Shown piece by piece: positions 48,311 through 57,372 of a stretch of DNA of 64,000 bases (position 1 is its first letter; each line of letters starts with the position of its first letter). The notes beneath the pieces are model-generated. The model was not told where the DNA came from. It saw only the letters and a program-made list of their open reading frames with translations, and did no database searches. Origin of the DNA: Hellea balneolensis DSM 19091 (GTDB lineage: Bacteria; Pseudomonadota; Alphaproteobacteria; Caulobacterales; Maricaulaceae); NCBI RefSeq assembly GCF_000428525.1, contig NZ_KE386760.1, positions 1 through 64,000 of the forward strand, read 5' to 3'. The translations under genes and the position numbers were made by a program.

Positions 48311-48349
48311 CCTTCGAGTCCCGCCGCTTTGCGTCGCCTTAGGGTGAGG
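48311..48349 (+). repeat. Dispersed palindromic repeat, locus B copy 2
   Basis: CCTTCGAGTCCCGCCGC...CCTTAGGGTGAGG, inverted relative to copy 1. As at locus A, the element occurs as an inverted pair between two genes. Confidence 0.7.
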
Positions 48350-48361
48350 ACATTTTAAAGC

Positions 48362-48883
48362 TCACCCCTTCAAAAACACATACCAGGCCCCGCTCCCGCC
48401 ATGTTTAATATGCGCTTGGGCGTAGGTCGCGATTAACGGTCTTATTTGTGGGTCGCCTATCCAGCTAATGAAATTTCGGCGGAGTACGCCTTCACCTCTT
48501 AGACCTTTACCCGTTACAACTAACACGCATTTATGATTACGGTTAGAGGCGCGGATGATGGCTTTCATCAAGGCAGGTTTCGCCTGTGCTTGGGTCATAT
48601 CGTGCAAGTCAATTTTGGAGTCTATGGTGACTTGGCCGCGGCGGGTTTTTTTATCTTGGTTGGGCTCCAAGCTTTGTGGGAGGCCGCGCGGCGTGGGCGC
48701 GATATCAGGCGGGAGGCGCAGCATATGGGCAAAGTCTTCGGTTGTGGGATCTGTCGGCGGGAGCGGTCTTGCGGATTTCGGGCCCTTTTCATATCGGCGC
48801 GGCGCAACGGTTTTGGCTACACGTGTCCAAACGGTTTTCTCTTCAGGCTTTAAGGGGCGCCCAGTTTTGGACTTTCTAGTCAC
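48362..48883 (-). CDS. Smr/MutS2-type domain protein
   Basis: A 173-residue basic protein with a C-terminal Smr domain: IDLHDMTQAQAKPALMKAII, VLVVTGKGLRGEGVLRR and AHIKHGGSGAWYVFLKG. Smr domains nick or bind nucleic acid; recent work on the family favours RNA cleavage at stalled ribosomes. It sits after mltA with no gap, as in other alphaproteobacteria. Confidence 0.92.
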   Translation of the reverse strand: MTRKSKTGRPLKPEEKTVWTRVAKTVAPRRYEKGPKSARPLPPTDPTTEDFAHMLRLPPDIAPTPRGLPQSLEPNQDKKTRRGQVTIDSKIDLHDMTQAQAKPALMKAIIRASNRNHKCVLVVTGKGLRGEGVLRRNFISWIGDPQIRPLIATYAQAHIKHGGSGAWYVFLKG

Positions 48884-50161
48884 TTACCCAATACCAATGG
48901 GTTTCGGCGCAATGGCTTTGGGTACCAATATTGTCCAACGCACAGGATGTTTCATTACGCCAGCCTTGTCCCCTGCAATATTTCCGGGACCGAAAAATAA
49001 ATCCCCGCGTAGCGGGCCGCGAATAGCGCTGCCTGTATCTTGTACGGAGACCAAAACGCCCGTTTTTTTACCTTTATAATCACCCGGCTTCTGCGGCAAA
49101 GTTGTCTCAAGCCAAGCTAGAGTTCCATATGGATGATAGCGCGGGTCCACCGCCATTGAGCCCATGGCTGTCAGCGGGACACGCATTGCGCCGCGCGGGC
49201 CTTGGCCTTTAGCAATTTTTTGCTCGGTAAAGAAAATATAGCGCGGGTTTTCATTCATCAGTGCGCGGGTTTTTTCGGGCCCGGCCCGTTCCATCCAATC
49301 GCTAATCGCTTGCTTGCTCGCTTGCTCCACTGTCATTTCTCCGCGCGAGACTAAGACCTTGCCGATTGATTTATATTTACGGCCATTATTGGCGGCATAT
49401 GCCGCGCGCACTATTGAACCGTCTTTAAATTTAATGCGGCCTGACCCTTGGATTTGCATAAAAAACACATCAATCGGTTTTCCATAAGCAATGACGCGTG
49501 ACCAATTTGGGCCAAGTTGTGAGCGTTCTAAATTTTGTACCAGCTCAGATTTAGGTTTTGCCAATATGGGTTCGGAATAAATCGGGTCAGCGGTTTTCCG
49601 CACGTCAATTTCAGGCTCGTAATATCCTGTCAGCAATCCTTCATCACCATCAGGTCTCGCAAGGACAAGTGGGGCGAATTGATCTTCAAAAAAGCGGCGC
49701 GCTTCTTTGCGGCTATCACCGACAAAGAAGGCTTCATCACAGGCCGGCATCCAATCATTATAGCGGCCATATTCGGGTTGGCGGGGATTAAGCTCTGCCG
49801 CGAGATCTGCTTTGGCAAAACTAGCGCAGCTCGCAAGAAAAGATTTAAGCGCAGGACGCTGATCGGCGTCACGCCAAAAAGGAAGATCTGAATACCATTT
49901 GGGCGTTTCGAAAATTTCAACCTCGAGCGGAAGATCGGAGGGCGGCGGGGGCGGGGCGGCCTCTTCTTCCAGAGGTTCAATCACGTCGATTTCAGGCTCA
50001 GCCGAAGGCGCAGCGGCAATTTCTTCTTTTAGCTCAGGCGAAGGTTCTGGCGCAGATATAACAGAGTCTTTTTCTGTTATTTCAGGCTGAGGCGGAACCG
50101 CAATAGTTGCGCAAGCCGAGAGCGACAGAATTGCCGCAGCAGAAAGTAATCTGCGCAGCAT
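48884..50161 (-). CDS. mltA: Membrane-bound lytic murein transglycosylase A
   Basis: A 425-residue lipoprotein (lipobox LSAC) with a Pro/Glu/Ala-rich linker (about 20-85). Then come the MltA barrel and 3D domains: LLTGYYEPEIDV, FFMQIQGSGRIKFKDG, YAANNGRKYKSIGK, VDPRYHPYGTLAW, and VSVQDTGSAIRGPLRGDLFF with the catalytic Asp. It cleaves glycan strands to 1,6-anhydro products. It is part of the timA-mltA-smr operon. Confidence 0.95.
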   Translation of the reverse strand: MLRRLLSAAAILSLSACATIAVPPQPEITEKDSVISAPEPSPELKEEIAAAPSAEPEIDVIEPLEEEAAPPPPPSDLPLEVEIFETPKWYSDLPFWRDADQRPALKSFLASCASFAKADLAAELNPRQPEYGRYNDWMPACDEAFFVGDSRKEARRFFEDQFAPLVLARPDGDEGLLTGYYEPEIDVRKTADPIYSEPILAKPKSELVQNLERSQLGPNWSRVIAYGKPIDVFFMQIQGSGRIKFKDGSIVRAAYAANNGRKYKSIGKVLVSRGEMTVEQASKQAISDWMERAGPEKTRALMNENPRYIFFTEQKIAKGQGPRGAMRVPLTAMGSMAVDPRYHPYGTLAWLETTLPQKPGDYKGKKTGVLVSVQDTGSAIRGPLRGDLFFGPGNIAGDKAGVMKHPVRWTILVPKAIAPKPIGIG

Positions 50162-50164
50162 GAT

Positions 50165-50830
50165 CTATTTTTTAGTATCAGGTGTCGGGTCGGCTTCTAG
50201 CGCATCACCTTCACTGGGCGAGACATCGGATAAGCGCCAATTGATATCAGATGATTTTACGTTGCGTTCAAATGTCCAAACTTCAGAAATACTAGAGAGA
50301 ATATCCGGATCGCCTTGAACAACATTTCCGTCCTTATCCATCAATGCGGATGTCAGTTCTGATTCGTAAAGCACTTCGATACGGGCCATTTTCCCGTCAA
50401 GCTCAGCTTCTTTGATCATGGCTTTGCGCAGACGGCCCAAATCCGTGACTTGCGTTAGATTATCCGCTTCTCGCGCATCAATCGCCTCTGCATAGACTTT
50501 GTAAACATCAGAGGTCAGTAAAGACTCAAGTTGTTCGCGATCTCCGGCCGCAAAGGCCTCAAGGATCATTGAATAAGCTGCTTTGGCCCCATCCATAAAA
50601 TATGCGGGAGAAAAATTACTATCCGCGGCGGCGATGGCTTCGAGACCTGTGGGAGGCGTATTTGAGCTGTTTAACTGAACAACTTTATTATTTGCACTCT
50701 CGCTATCTTTGATCGCTTTTTCAGCATCAAAACCAGATTCAGGCCCTTGGCCAACGGATTTTCCAAGAACACTATAAAGCATAACACAAACGATTGTTGC
50801 GATGGCAGCATAGAGAATGACTTCATACAT
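50165..50830 (-). CDS. Tim44/TimA family protein
   Basis: A 221-residue protein with an N-terminal membrane helix (YEVILYAAIATIVCVMLYSV). A Tim44-like domain follows (YFMDGAKAAYSMILEAFAAG, LLTSDVYKVYAEAIDAREAD, VLYESELTSALMDKDG, VWTFERN). Bacterial TimA proteins are membrane-attached and of unclear function. mltA starts four bases after its stop. Confidence 0.9.
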   Translation of the reverse strand: MYEVILYAAIATIVCVMLYSVLGKSVGQGPESGFDAEKAIKDSESANNKVVQLNSSNTPPTGLEAIAAADSNFSPAYFMDGAKAAYSMILEAFAAGDREQLESLLTSDVYKVYAEAIDAREADNLTQVTDLGRLRKAMIKEAELDGKMARIEVLYESELTSALMDKDGNVVQGDPDILSSISEVWTFERNVKSSDINWRLSDVSPSEGDALEADPTPDTKK

Positions 50831-50996
50831 GCGGAACTAATCCTTATTTTCGGTGCTTAGGTTGAATTTTATACGCGTGAGCACCAGTTATGTGTGGAGA
50901 TAGGCGCTAATAGCCCATCTCGCAATAAGCAATTGCCCGGCTGACTGCACTATGTTAGCGAGCGGCCTGAAATTAAGTAACGGGAGACCGGATATT

Positions 50997-51542
50997 ATGG
51001 CGAAAAAGCCAACCAAAAAAGAGCTAGCGGCCCAGAAAGCTGCGGAAGAGGCGGCCGCAAAAGCCGAAGCTGAAGCCAAGGCCACTCAGCAAGAGGCCGT
51101 ACAAGGCCCGATGCTCAGCGTCTTAGCGCAATATACTAAAGATCAAAGTTTCGAAAACCCAAATGCGCCTGATAGTTTACGCTCCGGACTTGAAGCCCCT
51201 GCTATTAGTATCGGTATCGAAATTGGCCGCCAAATGCTCGAAGGTGATAATGTCGAAGTGACATTGATGCTCAAAGCCGAAGCGATACGCGGCGAACAAA
51301 CGGCCTTTATTGCAGAATTGGAATATGCTGGGCTCTTTGCCTTCCAAGGCGTTAGCGTTGAAGAAATTCAGCCCCTTATCCTGATTGAATGTCCGCGTTT
51401 GCTCTTTCCATTTGCTCGCCAGATTATGGCCGATATGACACAAAATGGCGGATACCCGCCCATCATGTTGGAGCCGCCGGACTTTGCAGCCATGTTCCGC
51501 GACGAGATGATGCGCCGCGCGGCAGAGCAACCAACAAATTAA
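50997..51542 (+). CDS. secB: Protein-export chaperone SecB
   Basis: Homotetrameric chaperone that hands precursors to SecA. The body has ISIGIEIGRQMLEGDNVEVT, LEYAGLFAFQGV and IECPRLLFPFARQIMADMTQ, then the NGGYPPIMLEPPDFAAMF signature. It starts at the ATG at 50997 with GGGAGACC upstream. The N-terminus carries a Lys/Ala/Glu-rich helix of about 30 residues before the core, longer than usual. Confidence 0.95.
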   Translation: MAKKPTKKELAAQKAAEEAAAKAEAEAKATQQEAVQGPMLSVLAQYTKDQSFENPNAPDSLRSGLEAPAISIGIEIGRQMLEGDNVEVTLMLKAEAIRGEQTAFIAELEYAGLFAFQGVSVEEIQPLILIECPRLLFPFARQIMADMTQNGGYPPIMLEPPDFAAMFRDEMMRRAAEQPTN

Positions 51543-51549
51543 ATTTAAG

Positions 51550-51573
51550 GCTCCTGTTTCAGGGGCTTTTTTT
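51550..51573 (+). terminator. Intrinsic terminator after secB
   Basis: GCTCCTG (51550-51556) and CAGGGGC (51560-51566) form the stem (one G-T pair), followed by seven Ts. It ends secB just before the convergent gene's stop. Confidence 0.85.
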
Positions 51574-51579
51574 ATTATT

Positions 51580-52689
51580 TTATTTTGGAGTAACCCGCAG
51601 GAGTTTACCATTTTCGGGGTCATCCGTCAAAACTAGTATCGCGCCGCTTTGATCTATTCGTACATCGCGGACACGCTCTCCTAAATCTGATAAAAGACTT
51701 GTCTCTCCAAGAGACGCGCCGTTTTCCAAATCAATACGGCGTAGATCTTTTGAGACCAAGCCGCCAATCAAAGCATCTCCGTTCCATTTTGGAAACATAT
51801 CTCCGCGGTAAATAGCCAGACCTGAGGGCGCAATTGAGGGGACCCAGTCATGCACCGGGCCAGTCATACCCTCATATGTTTTAAAAGGACTTATTTTTGC
51901 GCCGTTATAGTCCAAACCCGTTGTCGCGATCGGCCAGCCATAATTCTGGCCGGGTTTAATAAGATTAAGCTCATCTCCGCCGCGCGGGCCGTGTTCATGT
52001 TCCCAGAGATTTCCTGTCTCTCTATCATAAGCCAAGCCTTGAACATTTCGGTGTCCATAGGAATAAATTTGCGGTTTGCCGCCTAATTTAGGGTTATTGG
52101 AAGGTGTGCCCCCATCGCGGTTTAAACGCACAATTTTGCCGAGGTGAGAGTCAAGGTTTTGCGCTTCTTCGCGGTAAGCGAAACCATCACCTAATGTTAG
52201 AATAAGTGTATTATCAGGCAGAAAAACAATCCGTCCGCCAAAATGGGAGGCGGCCGCTTTGGGCGGCGAGGCCCGGAAAATAATACTCGCGTTTTCTAAT
52301 GTGTCCCCCTTTAAAGAGGCTCTTAGCAAAGCTGTGCCATTCTCTTTGGGGCCGCCATAAGCGTAAGAGATATATAGCTCTTTACTTTGGTCAAAATCCG
52401 GTGCGGGGGCGACCTCCAAAAGACCGCCCTGCCCTGCAACATAAATATCATCAGGTAATCCTGTGATCTCTGTTTTTGCGTTTCCTATAATTCTAAAAAG
52501 CTTACCCCCGCGCTCTGTCACAAAATATCCTTGGGAGGTTTCAGCCACAGACCAAGGCGCACTAAAACCCTTGGCGAGTGTTTCAATCGTAAATTCTGAA
52601 ATTGGTATTTCTTTAACATCAGGCTCAGGCTGAGGTTCGAGGCAAGCTGTTAAAGCAATCGCAGAAATGAGTGTCAGAACCTTGCGCAT
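51580..52689 (-). CDS. PQQ-dependent aldose sugar dehydrogenase-like lipoprotein
   Basis: A 369-residue six-bladed beta-propeller with a lipobox (LTAC). Landmarks are FSAPWSVAETSQGYFVTERG, YGHRNVQGLAYDRETGNLWE, GPRGGDELNLIKPGQNYGWP and DWVPSIAPSGLAIY. These resemble soluble aldose sugar dehydrogenases that use pyrroloquinoline quinone. No PQQ biosynthesis gene is in the window, so cofactor and substrate are unproven. Confidence 0.88.
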   Translation of the reverse strand: MRKVLTLISAIALTACLEPQPEPDVKEIPISEFTIETLAKGFSAPWSVAETSQGYFVTERGGKLFRIIGNAKTEITGLPDDIYVAGQGGLLEVAPAPDFDQSKELYISYAYGGPKENGTALLRASLKGDTLENASIIFRASPPKAAASHFGGRIVFLPDNTLILTLGDGFAYREEAQNLDSHLGKIVRLNRDGGTPSNNPKLGGKPQIYSYGHRNVQGLAYDRETGNLWEHEHGPRGGDELNLIKPGQNYGWPIATTGLDYNGAKISPFKTYEGMTGPVHDWVPSIAPSGLAIYRGDMFPKWNGDALIGGLVSKDLRRIDLENGASLGETSLLSDLGERVRDVRIDQSGAILVLTDDPENGKLLRVTPK

Positions 52690-52752
52690 AAATGCCTCTT
52701 ATTGACCTGACGTTATCTTAGACCTAGCTTAAAGAAAGACAAGGAGAGGCTT

Positions 52753-53217
52753 ATGCTTAAATTTCTGAAACGTGTCGGGGCGTGGCTTGCCGCTGTTTTT
52801 GTCACAGTTATTTTAGCTGTAGCCTTACAAACGCAAAATATTATTTCCCGCCTGGGTAATCTGGGCGCAGATATAGGGTTTGGTGAACGGCTTTCTATGA
52901 CCACCTATGATATCAGTCACCTTGGAACACTTTATGGAATTTTTATTACGCTTGCTCTTGGATTCGCCTTTCTTGCCGGGGGTCTTCTTTATCGCGGCGT
53001 AAAGTTTGGCCGTCCTCTCATTTATAGTGTTGCCGGAGGTGTCGCTATGCTTGTCCTGCTTTTTGCAATGAAAGAAGCTTTCTTTGATGTGCATATTATA
53101 GCCGGAGCGCGAGATGCGCTCGGTATAAGTCTTCAAATCTTGGCAGGAGCTTTGGGCGGATGGGTTTTTGCCTATCTCACCCGCAATTTAACTGTAAATA
53201 AAAAGGCGGCTCACTAG
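52753..53217 (+). CDS. Uncharacterised four-TM membrane protein
   Basis: A 154-residue protein with about four hydrophobic helices (WLAAVFVTVILAVALQ, LYGIFITLALGFAFLAGGLL, LIYSVAGGVAMLVLLFAM, ISLQILAGALGGWVFAYL). No recognised family. It converges on rho, and its last codons form part of the rho terminator. Confidence 0.65.
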   Translation: MLKFLKRVGAWLAAVFVTVILAVALQTQNIISRLGNLGADIGFGERLSMTTYDISHLGTLYGIFITLALGFAFLAGGLLYRGVKFGRPLIYSVAGGVAMLVLLFAMKEAFFDVHIIAGARDALGISLQILAGALGGWVFAYLTRNLTVNKKAAH

Positions 53218-53222
53218 CCGCC
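53198..53222 (-). terminator. Rho-gene terminator
   Basis: AGGCGGCT (53204-53211) and AGCCGCCT (53215-53222) form an 8-bp stem. Read leftward it is followed by TTTTTATTT. It overlaps the 3' end of the rightward gene ending at 53217. Confidence 0.8.
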
Positions 53223-53233
53223 TAAATATTCTC

Positions 53234-54532
53234 CTAGGTATTCATAGAGTCAAAGAACTCTGAATTGTTCTTATTATCTTTGAGTTTCCCAAGCAGAAAC
53301 TCAATGGCATCCATCGTGCCCATAGGATTTAGGATACGGCGCAAAACATAGGTCTTTTGTAGCTCAACGGGATCAAGAAGAAGCTCTTCCTTACGTGTAC
53401 CGGACTTGGTCACATCTATAGCCGGGAAGATACGCTTATCCGCGACTTTACGGTCAAGCACCAATTCAGAGTTACCCGTGCCTTTAAATTCCTCAAAAAT
53501 AACTTCATCCATACGGGATCCTGTATCGATCAGCGCTGTCGCAATAATGGTCAGAGACCCGCCCTCTTCAATATTTCGCGCGGCGCCAAAGAAGCGCTTA
53601 GGACGCTGGAGCGCATTAGCATCAACACCGCCCGTTAAGACCTTACCAGAGCTTGGCACAACAGTGTTATAAGCGCGGCCCAAACGGGTGATTGAGTCGA
53701 GAAGAATAACAACGTCTTTTCCATGCTCTGTAAGGCGTTTGGCTTTTTGAATGACCATTTCAGCAACTTGAACGTGGCGTGTCGCTGGTTCATCAAATGT
53801 TGAAGACACAACCTCACCCTTAACGCTGCGCTGCATATCCGTCACTTCTTCCGGGCGCTCATCAATTAAGAGTACAAGCACATAACATTCAGGATGATTT
53901 CTCTCGATGGAGTGAGCGATATTTTGAAGAAGGACAGTTTTACCTGTACGCGGCGGCGCAACTATCAAGGCCCGCTGTCCTTTACCAATAGGCGCCACAA
54001 TATCAATAATCCGGCCTGAAATATCTTTACGAGTCGGATCTTCTATTTCCATTTTCATCCGCTCATCTGGATAAAGTGGTGTTAAGCTGTCAAAATGAGC
54101 TTTGTTACGGGCTTGTTCAGGGGTTCCGAAATTCATTGACGTCACATTACTCATAGAGAAGTAACGTTCATTCTCTTGGGGAGAGCGAATAATGCCTGAA
54201 ACAGTATCGCCTGTTCTTAGGCCAAATTTACGGATTTGTTTGGTGCTAACATAAATATCATCGGGGCCTGGCAGGTAATTGGCATCAGGTGCGCGCAAAA
54301 AACCAAAGCCGTCTTGCAGGACTTCGAGGACACCCCCGCCTTGGAGTTCAACTTCATCTTCGGCTAAATCTTTTAAGACAGCGACAAAGATATCTTGCTT
54401 ACGCATGGAGCCAGCATTTTCAACGCCAACCTCTTCGGCAAATTTTATAAGTTCAGCTGGTTTTAATTTTTTAAGATCATCGAGGCTGATGGACGTCATC
54501 CCCTCAAGGTCTAATGTGTTTTCTTCAGTCAT
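53234..54532 (-). CDS. rho: Transcription termination factor Rho
   Basis: Hexameric RNA helicase, 432 residues. It has an N-terminal helical domain ([20 protein letters not shown]), an RNA-binding cold-shock-like domain ([20 protein letters not shown]) and the ATPase core with Walker [23 protein letters not shown] and the Q/R-loop region [10 protein letters not shown] follow. Length and domains are standard. A 128-bp leader separates it from hemJ. Confidence 0.97.
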   Translation of the reverse strand: MTEENTLDLEGMTSISLDDLKKLKPAELIKFAEEVGVENAGSMRKQDIFVAVLKDLAEDEVELQGGGVLEVLQDGFGFLRAPDANYLPGPDDIYVSTKQIRKFGLRTGDTVSGIIRSPQENERYFSMSNVTSMNFGTPEQARNKAHFDSLTPLYPDERMKMEIEDPTRKDISGRIIDIVAPIGKGQRALIVAPPRTGKTVLLQNIAHSIERNHPECYVLVLLIDERPEEVTDMQRSVKGEVVSSTFDEPATRHVQVAEMVIQKAKRLTEHGKDVVILLDSITRLGRAYNTVVPSSGKVLTGGVDANALQRPKRFFGAARNIEEGGSLTIIATALIDTGSRMDEVIFEEFKGTGNSELVLDRKVADKRIFPAIDVTKSGTRKEELLLDPVELQKTYVLRRILNPMGTMDAIEFLLGKLKDNKNNSEFFDSMNT

Positions 54533-54660
54533 TATATATATCTCATTCAGGGGGAAATCTCTTCAGGCTCAATTTATATGAGCTAACATTTGAAAAGTTG
54601 CGGCAGGACTGCCGTCTTATATTTTTCATCTAGGCCTGAATTAGTATTTCGTCAAGTCAA

Positions 54661-55092
54661 TTAAAACGGTTTTACAATAGCCATAATAACAATGATGATT
54701 GTAAAAATTGCCGGGACTTCATTGATCTTGCGAAAGAATTTTTCTGATTTTGGACGCCCGCCAGCTGCAAAGAGTTTACGTTGCTTGGAAAGAAAACCGT
54801 GATACCCCATCAAAGCAAAAACCAATAGCAATTTTACAGGAAGCCAGATGGAGCCTGTCAAATTTGCAGCATTATATCCGAATATTAAAATCATACCCAA
54901 AATAAATGAGACGATCATAGCCGGGTTCATAATAATTCGCATGAGTTTTTCAGCGGCTTCGATCATTTTGGCTTCAAGTTCCCCGCCAGGCGTTGAAGCG
55001 CTATGGTAAACAAAAAGGCGCGGCAGATATAAAAGACCCGCCATCCAAAAGATAACAGCTATTAAATGCAGGGCTTTAAACCACTCATACAT
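54661..55092 (-). CDS. hemJ: Protoporphyrinogen oxidase HemJ
   Basis: A 143-residue membrane protein with four helices. MYEWFKALHLIAVIFWMAGL, LPRLFVYHSAS and MGYHGFLSKQRKLFAAG match HemJ, which oxidises protoporphyrinogen IX late in haem synthesis. The conserved His (ALHLIAV) and Lys/Arg are present. The start at 55092 has GGAG nine bases upstream; an ATG three codons earlier is too close to it. It overlaps the hemE end by eight bases, so hemE-hemJ is one operon. Confidence 0.92.
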   Translation of the reverse strand: MYEWFKALHLIAVIFWMAGLLYLPRLFVYHSASTPGGELEAKMIEAAEKLMRIIMNPAMIVSFILGMILIFGYNAANLTGSIWLPVKLLLVFALMGYHGFLSKQRKLFAAGGRPKSEKFFRKINEVPAIFTIIIVIMAIVKPF

Positions 55093-56119
55093 AATCGCCA
55101 TCTCCTGTTCTAATATGGTTTATAACCGCATGGACATTTTCAATCTTAACATCCGGCGTCACGCCGTGACCTAAATTAAAAATATGCGGTCCGGTTGATG
55201 TCTCAAGTACAGTTTGCACGGCCTGTCTTAAAACATCACCGCCAATTCTCAAGGCAAGTGGGTCTAAATTGCCCTGATAAGGCATATCTTTTGGTAAGAG
55301 CTTTCTAAAGCTGTCCATGGGCATATCTGTCCCTGCCGCAATGGCTGTGATGCCTGTATTTTGCGCATATATAACAGCCTTAAGGCCCCCGCCTCTCGGA
55401 AAGCCTATAATAGGTTTTGTAATACCAGCATCCCTCACTAGATCTATGATTTGGCGTGTTGGTTTAATTACGAGCCTTTCAAAAAGGTCAGGCGAGAGAC
55501 CTTCTGCCCAGCTTTCAAATATTTTAAGAACATCAGCGCCTGCATTGGCTTGGTGGATTAAATAGTCTGCACTGGATATCGCCAAGGCTTGCAACAGATC
55601 ATCCATAGCTTCAGGGTTTTCATAAGCAAACCGTTTAGCTATTTCTTTTTTTGGACTGCCCTGCCCTTCAATCATATAAGTTGCTACCGTCCAGGGGCCA
55701 CCGCAAAATCCGATAAGGGCTTTTGAGGGATCAAGCTTAGCTCTTACTTTTGAAACTGTTTCATATACGGGCGAAACACGCTCCGCTGCACCTTCAATTG
55801 TAAGCTTTGCAATATCAGAAACAGTTATAGGATTGAGCTGTGGGCCCTTACCTTTAACAAACCAGACATCCCGTCCTAGTCCTATGGGGATAAGCAAAAT
55901 ATCTGCAAACAGAATAGCCGCGTCCATATCATATCGGCGGATAGGTTGAAGAGTCACTTCAGCCGCCTTATCGGGAGAAAAACAAAAATCTATAAAGTTT
56001 TTAGCTGTCGCGCGAACCTCTAAATATTCAGGTAGATGACGCCCGGCTTGACGCATCATCCATATTGGCGGGATATCAAGTCTTTCGCCCGATAAGACTT
56101 TTAAAAGAGAGGACGTCAA
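55085..56119 (-). CDS. hemE: Uroporphyrinogen decarboxylase
   Basis: Converts uroporphyrinogen III to coproporphyrinogen III. The 344-residue TIM barrel has PPIWMMRQAGRHLPEYLEVR, CFSPDKAAEVTLQPI, GFCGGPWTVATYMIEGQGS and FNLGHGVTPD. The hemE 5' side adjoins the putative oriC, as in Caulobacter, where a hemE promoter lies within the origin. Confidence 0.96.
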   Translation of the reverse strand: MTSSLLKVLSGERLDIPPIWMMRQAGRHLPEYLEVRATAKNFIDFCFSPDKAAEVTLQPIRRYDMDAAILFADILLIPIGLGRDVWFVKGKGPQLNPITVSDIAKLTIEGAAERVSPVYETVSKVRAKLDPSKALIGFCGGPWTVATYMIEGQGSPKKEIAKRFAYENPEAMDDLLQALAISSADYLIHQANAGADVLKIFESWAEGLSPDLFERLVIKPTRQIIDLVRDAGITKPIIGFPRGGGLKAVIYAQNTGITAIAAGTDMPMDSFRKLLPKDMPYQGNLDPLALRIGGDVLRQAVQTVLETSTGPHIFNLGHGVTPDVKIENVHAVINHIRTGDGDYV

Positions 56120-56282
56120 TGTTTATGCACCATTTTGCCAATAAAATTTCTTCCCTCTTAAAAGAAAAATATAAGGAGTGATAGTATTAGAGATGTGACA
56201 ATGTGGACGAGATTAACACTTTAGTAACCAATCTTAATATTAAGGGTAATGCTTGGGATTATTCGCAATATTAGTTTTTGGA

Positions 56283-56298
56283 AGAAAACTTATACAGT
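56283..56298 (+). repeat. Origin direct repeat, copy 1
   Basis: AGAAAACTTATACAGT, followed after two bases by the DnaA-box-like TGTGAATAA. An identical copy lies 89 bp to the right. Confidence 0.85.
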
Positions 56299-56371
56299 TA
56301 TGTGAATAAGGTATTTTTTATAGGCTAGAATTGTCATTAAGGCACGAATGAGTTTGTGGATGGATTTTAGC

Positions 56372-56387
56372 AGAAAACTTATACAGT
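56372..56387 (+). repeat. Origin direct repeat, copy 2
   Basis: AGAAAACTTATACAGT, identical to copy 1, followed at once by the DnaA-box-like CTATTCACA in the opposite orientation. Confidence 0.85.
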
Positions 56388-56529
56388 CTATTCACAGGAT
56401 TAATAATCACAGTGTTAAGATGCGGATGATTTAGTATGAGCTAAAATTTATGTTCAAGAGATTCACATTCAAGCGTTAGATATAACACTATGTGTGGACA
56501 AATTTGGATAAGCCCCTCTAGAAAGAGCT

Positions 56530-57372
56530 ATGTCAGTTCCAAATAAATCTATTGCCATATATTTTCATGTTCATCTTGTCTCAGATTCCACAGGGGAAAC
56601 ACTTGTCGCAATGATGAAAGCTTCGACGGCGCAATTTCGTAATGCAACTGCTCTGGAGCACCTTCATGCTTTGGTGAGATCTGAAAGCCAAATGCTTAAA
56701 ACACTCGATGATATTGAAGCAAAACCGGGTGTTGTTTTATATACATTGGTTAATGAAGAACGGCGCAAAATGCTTGAGAATCATTGCGCTAAGCTAAACA
56801 TTCCCGCTATTTCTATATTGGATCCCACACTCTCTATGCTTGGCAGGTATTTGGGCGCGGCTATGATAAGTGAAGTCGGAGCCCAGCGAACCTTGGACGC
56901 TGAATACTATAACCGTATCGAAGCTCTTGATTACGCAATGGCTCATGATGATGGACAAAATGTTACGGGCCTAAATTCAGCCGATATTATTTTGCTTGGT
57001 ATTAGCCGAACGTCAAAAACGCCAACGTCGATCTATCTTGCGAATAGAGGCTATAAGACAGGTAATATCCCGTTGGTCCCAAATGCGCCTTTGCCAATTA
57101 TATTGGATAATTTTGATAAACCTTTTATTGTTGGCCTTGTAGCCGCGCCTGATAGAATTGTTCAAATTCGAGAGCAACGCTTGGTCGGGCTTCGGCAAAA
57201 TCAACAAACTGATTATACGGATGCTGATCGCGTGCGGGACGAAATGCGTGAAGCTAAGCGTATGTTTGTGCGTAAAGGTTATAAGGTGATAGATGTAACG
57301 AGGAAATCTATTGAAGAAACCTCCGCACAAATTATCAATGCTTATCAGCAATCTGGTAGAGAAACACGATGA
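56530..57372 (+). CDS. ppsR: DUF299 bifunctional kinase/pyrophosphorylase (PEP synthase/PPDK regulator)
   Basis: A 280-residue regulator that phosphorylates and dephosphorylates phosphoenolpyruvate synthase or pyruvate phosphate dikinase using ADP and phosphate. FHVHLVSDSTGETL and the P-loop-like GISRTSKTPTSIYLANRGYK with NIPLVP are diagnostic. It is equivalent to the gene called RP001 beside the Caulobacter origin. Which enzyme it controls is not visible here. It heads an operon; maf overlaps its stop by four bases. Confidence 0.93.
   Translation: MSVPNKSIAIYFHVHLVSDSTGETLVAMMKASTAQFRNATALEHLHALVRSESQMLKTLDDIEAKPGVVLYTLVNEERRKMLENHCAKLNIPAISILDPTLSMLGRYLGAAMISEVGAQRTLDAEYYNRIEALDYAMAHDDGQNVTGLNSADIILLGISRTSKTPTSIYLANRGYKTGNIPLVPNAPLPIILDNFDKPFIVGLVAAPDRIVQIREQRLVGLRQNQQTDYTDADRVRDEMREAKRMFVRKGYKVIDVTRKSIEETSAQIINAYQQSGRETR

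Larger units (their letters stand above)
56120..56529. other. Putative chromosomal replication origin (oriC)
   Basis: A 410-bp AT-rich gene-free segment between leftward hemE and the rightward DUF299 gene, the position of the Caulobacter origin. TGTGAATAA at 56301-56309 fits the DnaA-box consensus TTATNCACA on the minus strand. Near matches are CTATTCACA (56388-56396), TGTGGATGG (56355-56363), TGTGGACAA (56493-56501) and TTTGGATAA (56504-56512). A 16-bp direct repeat precedes two of them, and a CtrA-like TTAA-N7-GTAA site begins near 56213. No open frame of interest is present. Origin function is inferred from motifs and position. Confidence 0.8.
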
